Shown here one piece after another: positions 27,821 to 35,814 of a DNA stretch of 64,000 bases; within the stretch, counting starts at the first letter, position 1; each line of letters begins with the position of its first letter. The DNA is from Nonlabens sp. Lineage in GTDB: Bacteria > Bacteroidota > Bacteroidia > Flavobacteriales > Flavobacteriaceae. Where the stretch lies: positions 170,164 to 234,163 of the forward strand of contig JAHDIQ010000001.1 of assembly GCA_020630715.1 (NCBI GenBank), read 5' to 3'. The translations under genes were made by a program, and so were the position numbers. The notes under the pieces are model-generated. The model was not told the origin of the DNA, ran no database searches, and saw nothing but the letters and a program-made list of their open reading frames with translations.

Positions 27821-30097
27821 TTATTCATCACCGTCAAATCGTGAGGCATCATACTGCGTATAATACTGCTCTACAACGTTCATGGTGGCGTTAATTAGAT
27901 CACGCGTTTCTAACATCAATCCAAAGTATAAGGTAGCGTTCTTTGGAGAATTTTCTGTATCCTTAGTGCGTTGTACTTGTTTATCAATCTTTTGATCTAC
28001 ATTTTGCAGTAGTTCGCGTTTTAGAATGATTACGGTATCTAACTTACCAAAATCTTGATCCTTAAAAATTTCTTGCGCCTTTTCAAAAATATTATAGCTC
28101 TCTAAAATCACTTCTTTTAAATCCTTAATCTGAGTGAATTTTAAACTCTTGTGATTATTGTCAATATGAGTGGTACTTGATTTTGAGATGTAATCCAGAC
28201 TTTGAGAAATATCCTGTAGATGTCCTAAAACTTCAATATAAAAACGAGAAGCACCTAAATGCTGATCTTCCATTCCACGGATGAGATAGAAAATGTTATT
28301 GCGCAGCCCGTCGATTTCTGTACTTAGTTTTTTAGCTTCTTTTTTTGAAGTCTTAAGTCTAGCCAAATCTTGTGCAATTAAACCATCTAAAGTATTCTTA
28401 TAAATACGCTTAGCACGTTTAAACACGGTCGCTACGTTTGCGCTACTTTCTTCAATAATACCTTGAATGGTGTTGCTTTCTGCCTTTTGTAGTTCTTCTG
28501 TAACTTTTACCTCTTTCTGGGTGCTTTTATGTTTTAAATAACTGCGTACTAGTAACCCTATGGCTACCATTACTAAAATGATAATCGCCACAAAACCACC
28601 ATAATAAATAATCGCTGCAAATATTGCTGCCGCCGTAAACGCGCTAAAAGCAGTAAAAAACCATCCACCTATGACATTAATCACACCAGCAATACGATAC
28701 ACGGCACTTTCTGTTCCCCATGCACGATCTGCAAGTGAGGTTCCCATCGCTACCATAAACGTTACATAAGTAGTAGAAAGTGGTAAGGTTAGATAGGTAG
28801 TTGCAATAGAAATTAAAATACTCGCAATCATGAGATTCACCGCAGCACGCACGTAATCAAAGGCTGGTTTATCTGCATGTTTAGGCAACACTGCTATTTC
28901 TGATGGCTTTTCAAATCTAGAATTGATGTATTCTGTTGTTTTTTTAGGTAAAATACGTTCCACTCCTGCAGAAAGGGCAATTGAATACCGTACTACAATT
29001 CTTGAAAATGCATTAGGTTGAAAACGTTCCGTACCACTGTCTTGTCTTGCAAGATCTACAGAGGTTTTTACTACTGCTTGTGCTTTTGAAGAAAACCATA
29101 AGGTTAACACCATAATTAATCCAGCTCCTAACAGGAACCAAAACGGCGACTTTTGAGGCGCAGCAAGTACAGACATATTAAAATCTGTTGCAGCGACGCC
29201 TGATTCTACCCAAAGCATCCACGCTTGCTTTGCTCCTATAACGACACCTATAAAGTTAACCAGATCATTACCAGCAAATGCCATTGCTAGACCAAAGGTT
29301 CCTAGAATAATGATTAACTTATAAATATCAGCTTTAAGAACCTGTATGTAAAGAAAACTAACTGCAGATAAGATCAGGAATCCTATAAAAAAGGTAACAC
29401 CCATGTGAGACTCTATATATCCTGCAGCTTGCTGTACTATAGAAATATCTGTTTTTCCTAGTCCTTTAATAAGAATGAAATATACTAGTGATATTAATGA
29501 TAATCCACCAAACAAACTCGCAAAAATAGGTGGTCTATTATCATATTGAAAAGTCAATAATAGTCGCGATAAAAACTGGGCAATCGCACCTATGGTAAAA
29601 GCAATCACTACAGATCCTAATATACCAGCAATGATCATTAGCGCTTTTTCTGAATTAATATAGGTTCCTAAATCAGCTATCGTTTCTGATCCATCACCTT
29701 CCACATATATTTTTAATAAAGAAATACATACTGCAGCACCTAATAATTCAAATACAATAGATACGGTAGTAGAAGTAGGTAATCCTAGTGTATTAAAGAA
29801 ATCCAGTAATAAAACATCTGTAATCATTACCGCCATAAAGATGATCATGACCTCATCAAAGTAGAAAAACTCTGGTTTAAAAATACCCTTGCGCGCGACT
29901 TCCATCATACCGCTAGAAGAAAGTGCACCAACCGCAATTCCTATACTCGCGATGATCATTATGGTTTTAAAACTGATTGCTTTAGAACCTATTGCACTAT
30001 TTAAAAAGTTAACGGCATCATTACTCACGCCTACCACTAGATCTGTAATCGCCAGACCAGCAAGAATGATAAGCATGTAAACGTAGATATCTCCCAT
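27821..30097 (-). CDS. PiT-family phosphate permease with cytosolic C-terminal domain
   Basis: A 758-residue inorganic phosphate transporter (PHO4/PiT family), cation-coupled and in the inner membrane. Both family signatures are present: GVSNDAVNFLNSAIGS near the N-terminus (about 24) and FAGNDLVNFIGVVIGA at about 275. There are roughly a dozen hydrophobic helices. The last ~200 residues are charged and helical (KAESNTIQGIIEESSANV, RLKTSKKEAKKLSTEIDGLRN), resembling PhoU/DUF47 regulators fused to the permease. I use the ATG at 30097 rather than the TTG just before it. The neighbouring TonB receptor/lipoprotein pair on the same strand may supply the outer-membrane step. Confidence 0.92.
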   Translation of the reverse strand: MGDIYVYMLIILAGLAITDLVVGVSNDAVNFLNSAIGSKAISFKTIMIIASIGIAVGALSSSGMMEVARKGIFKPEFFYFDEVMIIFMAVMITDVLLLDFFNTLGLPTSTTVSIVFELLGAAVCISLLKIYVEGDGSETIADLGTYINSEKALMIIAGILGSVVIAFTIGAIAQFLSRLLLTFQYDNRPPIFASLFGGLSLISLVYFILIKGLGKTDISIVQQAAGYIESHMGVTFFIGFLILSAVSFLYIQVLKADIYKLIIILGTFGLAMAFAGNDLVNFIGVVIGAKQAWMLWVESGVAATDFNMSVLAAPQKSPFWFLLGAGLIMVLTLWFSSKAQAVVKTSVDLARQDSGTERFQPNAFSRIVVRYSIALSAGVERILPKKTTEYINSRFEKPSEIAVLPKHADKPAFDYVRAAVNLMIASILISIATTYLTLPLSTTYVTFMVAMGTSLADRAWGTESAVYRIAGVINVIGGWFFTAFSAFTAAAIFAAIIYYGGFVAIIILVMVAIGLLVRSYLKHKSTQKEVKVTEELQKAESNTIQGIIEESSANVATVFKRAKRIYKNTLDGLIAQDLARLKTSKKEAKKLSTEIDGLRNNIFYLIRGMEDQHLGASRFYIEVLGHLQDISQSLDYISKSSTTHIDNNHKSLKFTQIKDLKEVILESYNIFEKAQEIFKDQDFGKLDTVIILKRELLQNVDQKIDKQVQRTKDTENSPKNATLYFGLMLETRDLINATMNVVEQYYTQYDASRFDGDE

Positions 30098-30163
30098 CAA
30101 ATAAATTTAAGATGCAAAAATGCTATTTTCTTAGCTATAATACGTTACGGTAAGGTTATTTTA

Positions 30164-30187
30164 ATTCCGCTTTCACGAAAGCGGAAT
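30164..30187. repeat. Palindrome copy 8 (variant), intergenic
   Basis: The core at 30169-30182 reads GCTTTCACGAAAGC (one change). TTCC/GGAA-type arms extend it to 24 bp. It lies upstream of the phosphate permease and downstream of the beta-helix gene terminator. Confidence 0.9.
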
Positions 30188-30207
30188 ACCTCAACTTTGT
30201 TACACAA

Positions 30208-30237
30208 AAAAACCACCTCAATTAAGAAGTGGTTTTT
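30208..30237 (-). terminator. Terminator of the TonB receptor/lipoprotein operon
   Basis: AAAAACCAC (30208-30216) pairs with GTGGTTTTT (30229-30237). On the minus strand a long T-run continues after the stem. It lies 24 bases past the stop at 30261. Confidence 0.85.
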
Positions 30238-30260
30238 CAATCTTTATACAATTAGGTCAA

Positions 30261-31457
30261 CTAGTTTCTAGTCCATCCAGCGCCCCAAGTTGCGTAATCA
30301 GTACCAGTTGCGTTTACTGCACTACCAGTAATTACAGTAGTTTGAGTAGGTGCTGGTGTAGCTGCTCCTACACTAGATTCAAAACCGTAATCAAATTCAG
30401 TAGTTACGTTAGAGAAAGACACGTCAGTAAATAATAAGTCTGTAGGTATATTATCACTAGTTCTAAAAGCCGCCTCATCATCTTCTACGATCACACCACG
30501 ACCCGTATTAGAAATAGACACATTGTTAAAAAGTCCACCAGATCCAGCGCGTACTCTAAATGCTCTACTATTATCGGCATTACCTATAAAAGTAATATTG
30601 TTAACGGTAGGTCTAGACAGTAAGTTTGTATCTTCTAGAGAAAAGTCAGTGTTAAAACCATCCATTTCAAAACCGCTATCACCATCTGCCATTGCTAATT
30701 GTTCAATGTAAACATTTGTAATTGTTCCTCTATAACCTTCTGTCCAGTCTACAGAATCATCTTCTGCACCTACAACAGATAGGAAATCAATGTTAACAGT
30801 ACCTCCAAAGAATTCAACACCATCGTCAGATCCTAAATACACTTGAACGTGGTCTATAGAAGTTCCGGTACCTACAGCATAAAGAGAAAGTGCATTTAAC
30901 TCGGCATTTCCATCAATAGCTCCACCTGCATATTCAATTCTCATATAAGAAATTGTTCCAGAATCATCTGCTGGATCATTACCACCATAAGATAACTGCC
31001 CTACTTCAGAAGTCGCAGTATCTGTAGAACCAGGAGCAGTAGAATTGATAGGAGCATTTCCTAAAATCACTAGTCCACCCCAATCTCCAGAACCTGGATT
31101 TGTTGATGCTGATGTTAATACAATAGGGTTACTAGCAGTTCCTTGTGCATCAATTTTTGCACCTTGCTGGATCGCAATATATGCATTAACACCTACTGGT
31201 AAAGCTGTAAGTGTTGTACCTGCTGGAATAGTTAATGTAGTACCACTGCTCATTAAAAGTGGTCCATTAATGACATATTCTGTATTAGCATCTAGTGTTA
31301 AATTTTCTGTGTAGACACCGCTAATGTTTTGCGCTGTATTGTTGCCCGTACTGCCGTCACCATTAACGTTGATAATGATATCTGCTGTATCATCACTAGT
31401 ACAATTTGTAAGTACTAAAATAGAGGCTATTGCGATTAATAGTTTATTAAAGTTCAT
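30261..31457 (-). CDS. Beta-helix surface lipoprotein paired with a TonB receptor
   Basis: A 398-residue lipoprotein (signal to C19 in VLTNC). After a Ser/Asn-rich linker comes a region of short repeated strands (TLDANTEYVINGPLLMSSGTTLTIPAGTTL, DWGGLVILGNAPI, ISYMRIEYAGG, IDHVQVYLGSDDGVEFFGG), which is characteristic of right-handed parallel beta-helix proteins of Bacteroidota. DDGVEFFGG and DGDSGFEMDG are acidic loops that could bind metal. It lies 31 bases after the TonB receptor, so it is probably the surface-exposed partner of that receptor. The ligand is unknown. Annotations of this family as a transporter are not supported by the sequence. Confidence 0.82.
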   Translation of the reverse strand: MNFNKLLIAIASILVLTNCTSDDTADIIINVNGDGSTGNNTAQNISGVYTENLTLDANTEYVINGPLLMSSGTTLTIPAGTTLTALPVGVNAYIAIQQGAKIDAQGTASNPIVLTSASTNPGSGDWGGLVILGNAPINSTAPGSTDTATSEVGQLSYGGNDPADDSGTISYMRIEYAGGAIDGNAELNALSLYAVGTGTSIDHVQVYLGSDDGVEFFGGTVNIDFLSVVGAEDDSVDWTEGYRGTITNVYIEQLAMADGDSGFEMDGFNTDFSLEDTNLLSRPTVNNITFIGNADNSRAFRVRAGSGGLFNNVSISNTGRGVIVEDDEAAFRTSDNIPTDLLFTDVSFSNVTTEFDYGFESSVGAATPAPTQTTVITGSAVNATGTDYATWGAGWTRN

Positions 31458-31488
31458 TGTTTTAAGGTTTATTGATTAACTATTTTTA

Positions 31489-34296
31489 TTAAAATTTATA
31501 TTTAAGACTCATTCCTAGATTAACTCCTACTCTAAAGCTACTGATCGTGATATCACCACTACTAGTATCTTCTCTTACGTATTCAATATCTGGATTCAAT
31601 AAGTTTTTTGCGCTTAGGTTTAAACTAAGGTTTTCTGACAATGGGCTACTCCATACAAAATCCAGTGTAGTTACTGATTTTTCTACAATATCACCTAACG
31701 ATCCAGCACCTATCGCAGATATTCTATCAGAGAAATAAGATGCTACTAAAGTAGCTGTAGGTTTATATGACTTTATGGTAGGAGTAAATGTAAGATCTGC
31801 ATTGAATATTACAGGAGACGCTCCTTGCAATGCTATTTCATCACGATCAAATGATGTTGTAAAAGTTACGTTGTCACCGGTAACGTTTTTAAGATCCTGC
31901 GTGGTATAGGTATAAGCCATATTTAATCCAGCCGCAAGAATATTTTTTTCATCTGCGTCTTTTAGTAATCCTGCTCTTGCTTCTAATTCTATCCCTACTA
32001 CATCTGCTCTATCTCCTGTTCTAAAATAACGTTGCGTACCAGTCGCATCTGCAGCAACTACACGGTTAACAGGATCATTGATTTGTTTGTAAAAAGATCC
32101 TATAGATAATATTTCACCTTTATTAAAGAACCATTCAAACTTTAGGTCAAAGTTATTAATTGATGAATAGGTAGGTCCACTTCCATCTCTTCTACCTATC
32201 AGGTCTGGATTACCACCATAGCGTACTGTTACATCTTCATAAACAAAAGGAGCGGCTTCTTTAAATTCTGGTAAGGATGCAGTCTGACTAAAAGAACCTC
32301 TTAAATTAATATCTTCCGTTAACGCATATTTTAAATTTAAGCTAGGTAGTAATAGGTTTTCATAAACACTACGCTGTCCTGGATCATTAGGTGGTAAATT
32401 AATTACATCATATGCAATACGTTGATCCCACGATTCTACACGTAAACCAGGAATTACAAGTAACTTACCGTAATTAAGCTCTGCATTTAAGCTTACACCG
32501 TGATTATTCATCTCGCCATTATAAACATTCTCTGGAAGTCCTGGACGGTTGATATTACCTATTTGATTATTAATAGGGTTAATGACAACCGTATTAAAAA
32601 CGCCATTACCGTTAATAGCATTTATATTGCTTACATTAAATATTGCATCTAGATTGTTAACATCTAGCACTGGTACGTCAGACCCATTTAATTCAACTTC
32701 ATAACCATATCTAAAGGAGGCAAAACTTCTTTGCTTATTTCTACCACTATATCTAAGGTTTAATTTCACATTGTCGTTTACCTTTTTCTCAAGATTTAAG
32801 AATCCAGTATACTCATCATCTTCTACAGTTTGTGTAAATCGCTGATTATCAAATGCAATATTGAAGAATAAATTAGGATTAGTAGATGGATCGTCATCTA
32901 GTGCAAACTGATAATCCTCTAACGTATTTCTACGTCTATCTGGTTCATCAGAAAAGACCTTATTAAATGCTCCACCCCAATTTAAAGTTAATGTTTCACT
33001 TAAATAATGTTCTCCTAGAAGTTGTGTTACATGAACTCTATCTTGATTAAACTGTGTGTTTCTTACAAAATATCCTTCTTCACTATCATTTGCATCACGA
33101 TTAAAACCTTGTCCATTTACTCCATAATTAGAAACCTCATTTGCAGATTTATTTACAAATAAATTAACCAGTTTAAACCTATTGCTATCATTGAGTGTGA
33201 AATCAATATTAGCTTGCGCTGTAGTTCTAGCTGCATAAATAAACTCATCTACCGTTGGGAAATCAACCTTAAGTACGTTTGTGAAATCCCTAGCTACTCC
33301 AGTTTGAAACGTAGAACCGTTATTAAAACTAGCCGATCCATAAAGACTTAGCTTCATTCCGTTTTCAAATTTGAATGAATGACCACCATCGATACTTGCA
33401 TCGATATTTACAGGAGTAAATCCTTCTACTGGATCAATACTATGTGACAATAATACCGCAAAGGGATCATTATCATATTTATTATAGTAGCCGAAAAAAC
33501 TTGCCCCATCCATTCTAATAAAATCTTGTCCTACTGCATTTGTATTAGCACCACTACCCATTGTTATATTAACAAAGCTTTTTCCGGTATGTTTTTTAGA
33601 ACGTACATTCACGTTACCTGCAGAAAAATCTCCAAAGAAACGAACGTCATACGCCTTACTTACATCAATACTCTCAATAACATCAGATGAGAAAATATCT
33701 AAATCAATATTCTTTTTATTTACATCTGTAGATGGCAGCGATAAACCATTTAAAGAAGAATTCTGGTAACGATCACCTAATCCACGTACGTATACGTTGC
33801 TACTACTTTCTTGCTTAGAAACTCCTGAAATTTTTGCCACAGCACCAGCAGCATCACTAACACCTTTTTGAGACAACTCTTCCGCACCTATAGACTGTAC
33901 AATGGTTACAGATTTTTTCTGTTCTTGCAATAAAGCTTCAGCGGTTTCTCTAGTTTTAGTAACTTTTATAACGACATCATCTAAGGCCGCAGCCTCTGCC
34001 ATCATAGGAATGGTGACTTTAGTTTCATTTCCAGCGGTAACTGTCACCGGTAATTCCACAGTTTTCATTCCTATAAACGTAGCAATTAATGTGTAATTTC
34101 CAGGAGCAAGTGATATGGAGAATTTACCGTCAATATCAGTTTGAGAACCTTTAGTTGTCCCTTTTACTTGTACTGATGCAAAAGCAATAGGCTCATCATC
34201 ATAATCCTTATCAATAATTAGTCCATTCACTGTCCCATTTTGCGCAACAGTGCAAATTGAAATCAAAAAAAACAATACGTAAATTAACTTATTCAT
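31489..34296 (-). CDS. TonB-dependent outer-membrane receptor with carboxypeptidase-regulatory domain
   Basis: A 935-residue receptor. The signal peptide (ending TVAQ) is followed by a carboxypeptidase D regulatory-like domain (about 22-105: VNGLIIDKDYDDEPIAFASVQVKGT...GTDIDGKFSI type). The plug domain (about 130-240) has QSIGAEELSQKGVSDAAGAVAKISGVSK, VYVRGLGDRY and DVRFFGDFSAGNVNV. The C-terminal 22-strand beta-barrel ends MSLKYKF with a terminal Phe. It takes up a ligand with energy from TonB/ExbBD. It is the first gene of a two-gene operon with the beta-helix lipoprotein. It sits beside a phosphate permease, so phosphate or phosphorylated compounds are possible substrates; this is inferred only from context. 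Confidence 0.93.
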   Translation of the reverse strand: MNKLIYVLFFLISICTVAQNGTVNGLIIDKDYDDEPIAFASVQVKGTTKGSQTDIDGKFSISLAPGNYTLIATFIGMKTVELPVTVTAGNETKVTIPMMAEAAALDDVVIKVTKTRETAEALLQEQKKSVTIVQSIGAEELSQKGVSDAAGAVAKISGVSKQESSSNVYVRGLGDRYQNSSLNGLSLPSTDVNKKNIDLDIFSSDVIESIDVSKAYDVRFFGDFSAGNVNVRSKKHTGKSFVNITMGSGANTNAVGQDFIRMDGASFFGYYNKYDNDPFAVLLSHSIDPVEGFTPVNIDASIDGGHSFKFENGMKLSLYGSASFNNGSTFQTGVARDFTNVLKVDFPTVDEFIYAARTTAQANIDFTLNDSNRFKLVNLFVNKSANEVSNYGVNGQGFNRDANDSEEGYFVRNTQFNQDRVHVTQLLGEHYLSETLTLNWGGAFNKVFSDEPDRRRNTLEDYQFALDDDPSTNPNLFFNIAFDNQRFTQTVEDDEYTGFLNLEKKVNDNVKLNLRYSGRNKQRSFASFRYGYEVELNGSDVPVLDVNNLDAIFNVSNINAINGNGVFNTVVINPINNQIGNINRPGLPENVYNGEMNNHGVSLNAELNYGKLLVIPGLRVESWDQRIAYDVINLPPNDPGQRSVYENLLLPSLNLKYALTEDINLRGSFSQTASLPEFKEAAPFVYEDVTVRYGGNPDLIGRRDGSGPTYSSINNFDLKFEWFFNKGEILSIGSFYKQINDPVNRVVAADATGTQRYFRTGDRADVVGIELEARAGLLKDADEKNILAAGLNMAYTYTTQDLKNVTGDNVTFTTSFDRDEIALQGASPVIFNADLTFTPTIKSYKPTATLVASYFSDRISAIGAGSLGDIVEKSVTTLDFVWSSPLSENLSLNLSAKNLLNPDIEYVREDTSSGDITISSFRVGVNLGMSLKYKF

Positions 34297-34456
34297 GGTG
34301 GGTTATTTATCCACTGCAAAGAAACATACACATCTGTTTTAATAGAGTTATGTCATTATTAAGTAACCTAATCATCTAGGTTAAGAAACCGTAAACACGA
34401 CTCTAATTTTTTATTGCACTATTGAAACGTATCTTGCACACCTAACAGCGTACTTT

Positions 34457-35794
34457 ATGAACTGGCGGCAACTACTTTCTTTAAAACGATATGGAGATTC
34501 TACAGATAGAAAACGACTAGATCAGGATGAACTTAGACTAGGTTTTGATGTAGATTATGACCGCATTGTTTTCTCACAGCACTTCCGTAGTTTACAAGAT
34601 AAAACACAAGTCATTCCATTAAGCCAGACAGGTTTTGTGCATACCAGACTTACTCATAGTCTTGAAGTTTCTGTAGTAGGAAGATCGCTAGGAAGAATGG
34701 CAGGAAAACTCATTCTAGAAAAACATCCAGAATTAGTAGCTCAAGGTTATAAACAACAAGATTTTGGAGCCATCGTTGCAGCCGCTGCTTTAGCACATGA
34801 TATTGGAAATCCGCCTTTTGGCCACAGTGGCGAGAAAGCGATAGGTACTTATTTTAAAGATGGTGCAGGACAGTCGTTTATGAGTTCGCTTTCGCGAAAG
34901 CAACAAGAAGATCTTTATAAGTTTGAAGGAAATGCAAACGGTTATCGTTTACTTAATCGCACTACTCAAGGAATTGATGGTGGATTAAGATTATCATACG
35001 CTACTTTAGGTGCTTTTTTAAAATACCCTAAAGAGTCTTTACCTCATCGACCTACGGATCATATATCTCAAAAAAAATATGGCATTTTCCAGGCAGATGT
35101 TGAACATTTTAAAGATGTTGCGATGAGTTTAGGCTTAAAAAATGATAAAGGTCTTGAAGAATATCATCGTCATCCTTTAACCTATCTGGTTGAAGCGGCA
35201 GATGATATCTGTTATACGATCATTGATTTTGAGGATGGAATTAATCTAGGCTGGATTTCTGAAGATTATGCGCTAGAATACCTTATTAAATTAGTTGGGA
35301 AATCCATTAAAACAGATGTTTATTCAAAATTATCCAGTACTCAAGAACGATTAGGTTATTTGCGATCTCTAGCAATTAATACACTTATCACAGATACCAT
35401 TGAAATATTTATGGATCATGAAGATGCCATATTAGATGGCTCTTTCAAAAGATCACTAACCGATTTATCAAGGTTTAGCGCTCAAATCGATGATATTTTA
35501 GAGATCACGATTAAAAAGGTTTATCAAAATCCAGAAGTAATCCAAAAAGAAATAGGTGGTTACAAAATTTTAAATGATATCCTAAACGCCGTAGTCACTG
35601 CTGCTGTAAATGATTTTAATAATGAATCATCTTCTTATGATCAGTTGATACTGAAAAGCTGTAGCAATATGAATAAAGAACAAGACAGTTTGTACTTAGT
35701 GATTTTAAGTGCTTGTGAATTTGTAGCTTCTCTTACTGATAGTAGAGCTTCACAACTTTTTAATATTTTGAATGGAGACATTAAATCAAAATAA
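34457..35794 (+). CDS. dgt: Deoxyguanosine triphosphate triphosphohydrolase (dGTPase)
   Basis: A 445-residue HD-domain phosphohydrolase that splits dGTP (or dNTPs) into the deoxynucleoside and triphosphate and balances precursor pools. The metal site is visible: H67 in VHTRLTHSLEV, H114-D115 in ALAHDIGNPPFGHSGE, and a later Asp in EAADDICYTIIDFEDG. Palindrome copy 9 encodes L-S-R-K near residues 145-148, just after the HD signature, in a segment (GQSFMSSLSRKQQEDL) likely to be a surface loop. It has its own transcription unit, and the next gene follows after 20 bases. Confidence 0.94.
   Translation: MNWRQLLSLKRYGDSTDRKRLDQDELRLGFDVDYDRIVFSQHFRSLQDKTQVIPLSQTGFVHTRLTHSLEVSVVGRSLGRMAGKLILEKHPELVAQGYKQQDFGAIVAAAALAHDIGNPPFGHSGEKAIGTYFKDGAGQSFMSSLSRKQQEDLYKFEGNANGYRLLNRTTQGIDGGLRLSYATLGAFLKYPKESLPHRPTDHISQKKYGIFQADVEHFKDVAMSLGLKNDKGLEEYHRHPLTYLVEAADDICYTIIDFEDGINLGWISEDYALEYLIKLVGKSIKTDVYSKLSSTQERLGYLRSLAINTLITDTIEIFMDHEDAILDGSFKRSLTDLSRFSAQIDDILEITIKKVYQNPEVIQKEIGGYKILNDILNAVVTAAVNDFNNESSSYDQLILKSCSNMNKEQDSLYLVILSACEFVASLTDSRASQLFNILNGDIKSK
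34888..34901. repeat. Palindrome copy 9 (exact), inside dgt
   Basis: Exact core read as L-S-R-K in SSLSRKQQ, a third reading frame compared with the AFAKA and RFRES copies. Confidence 0.95.
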
Positions 35795-35814
35795 AAAATA
35801 GGTATCTTGCTTTT

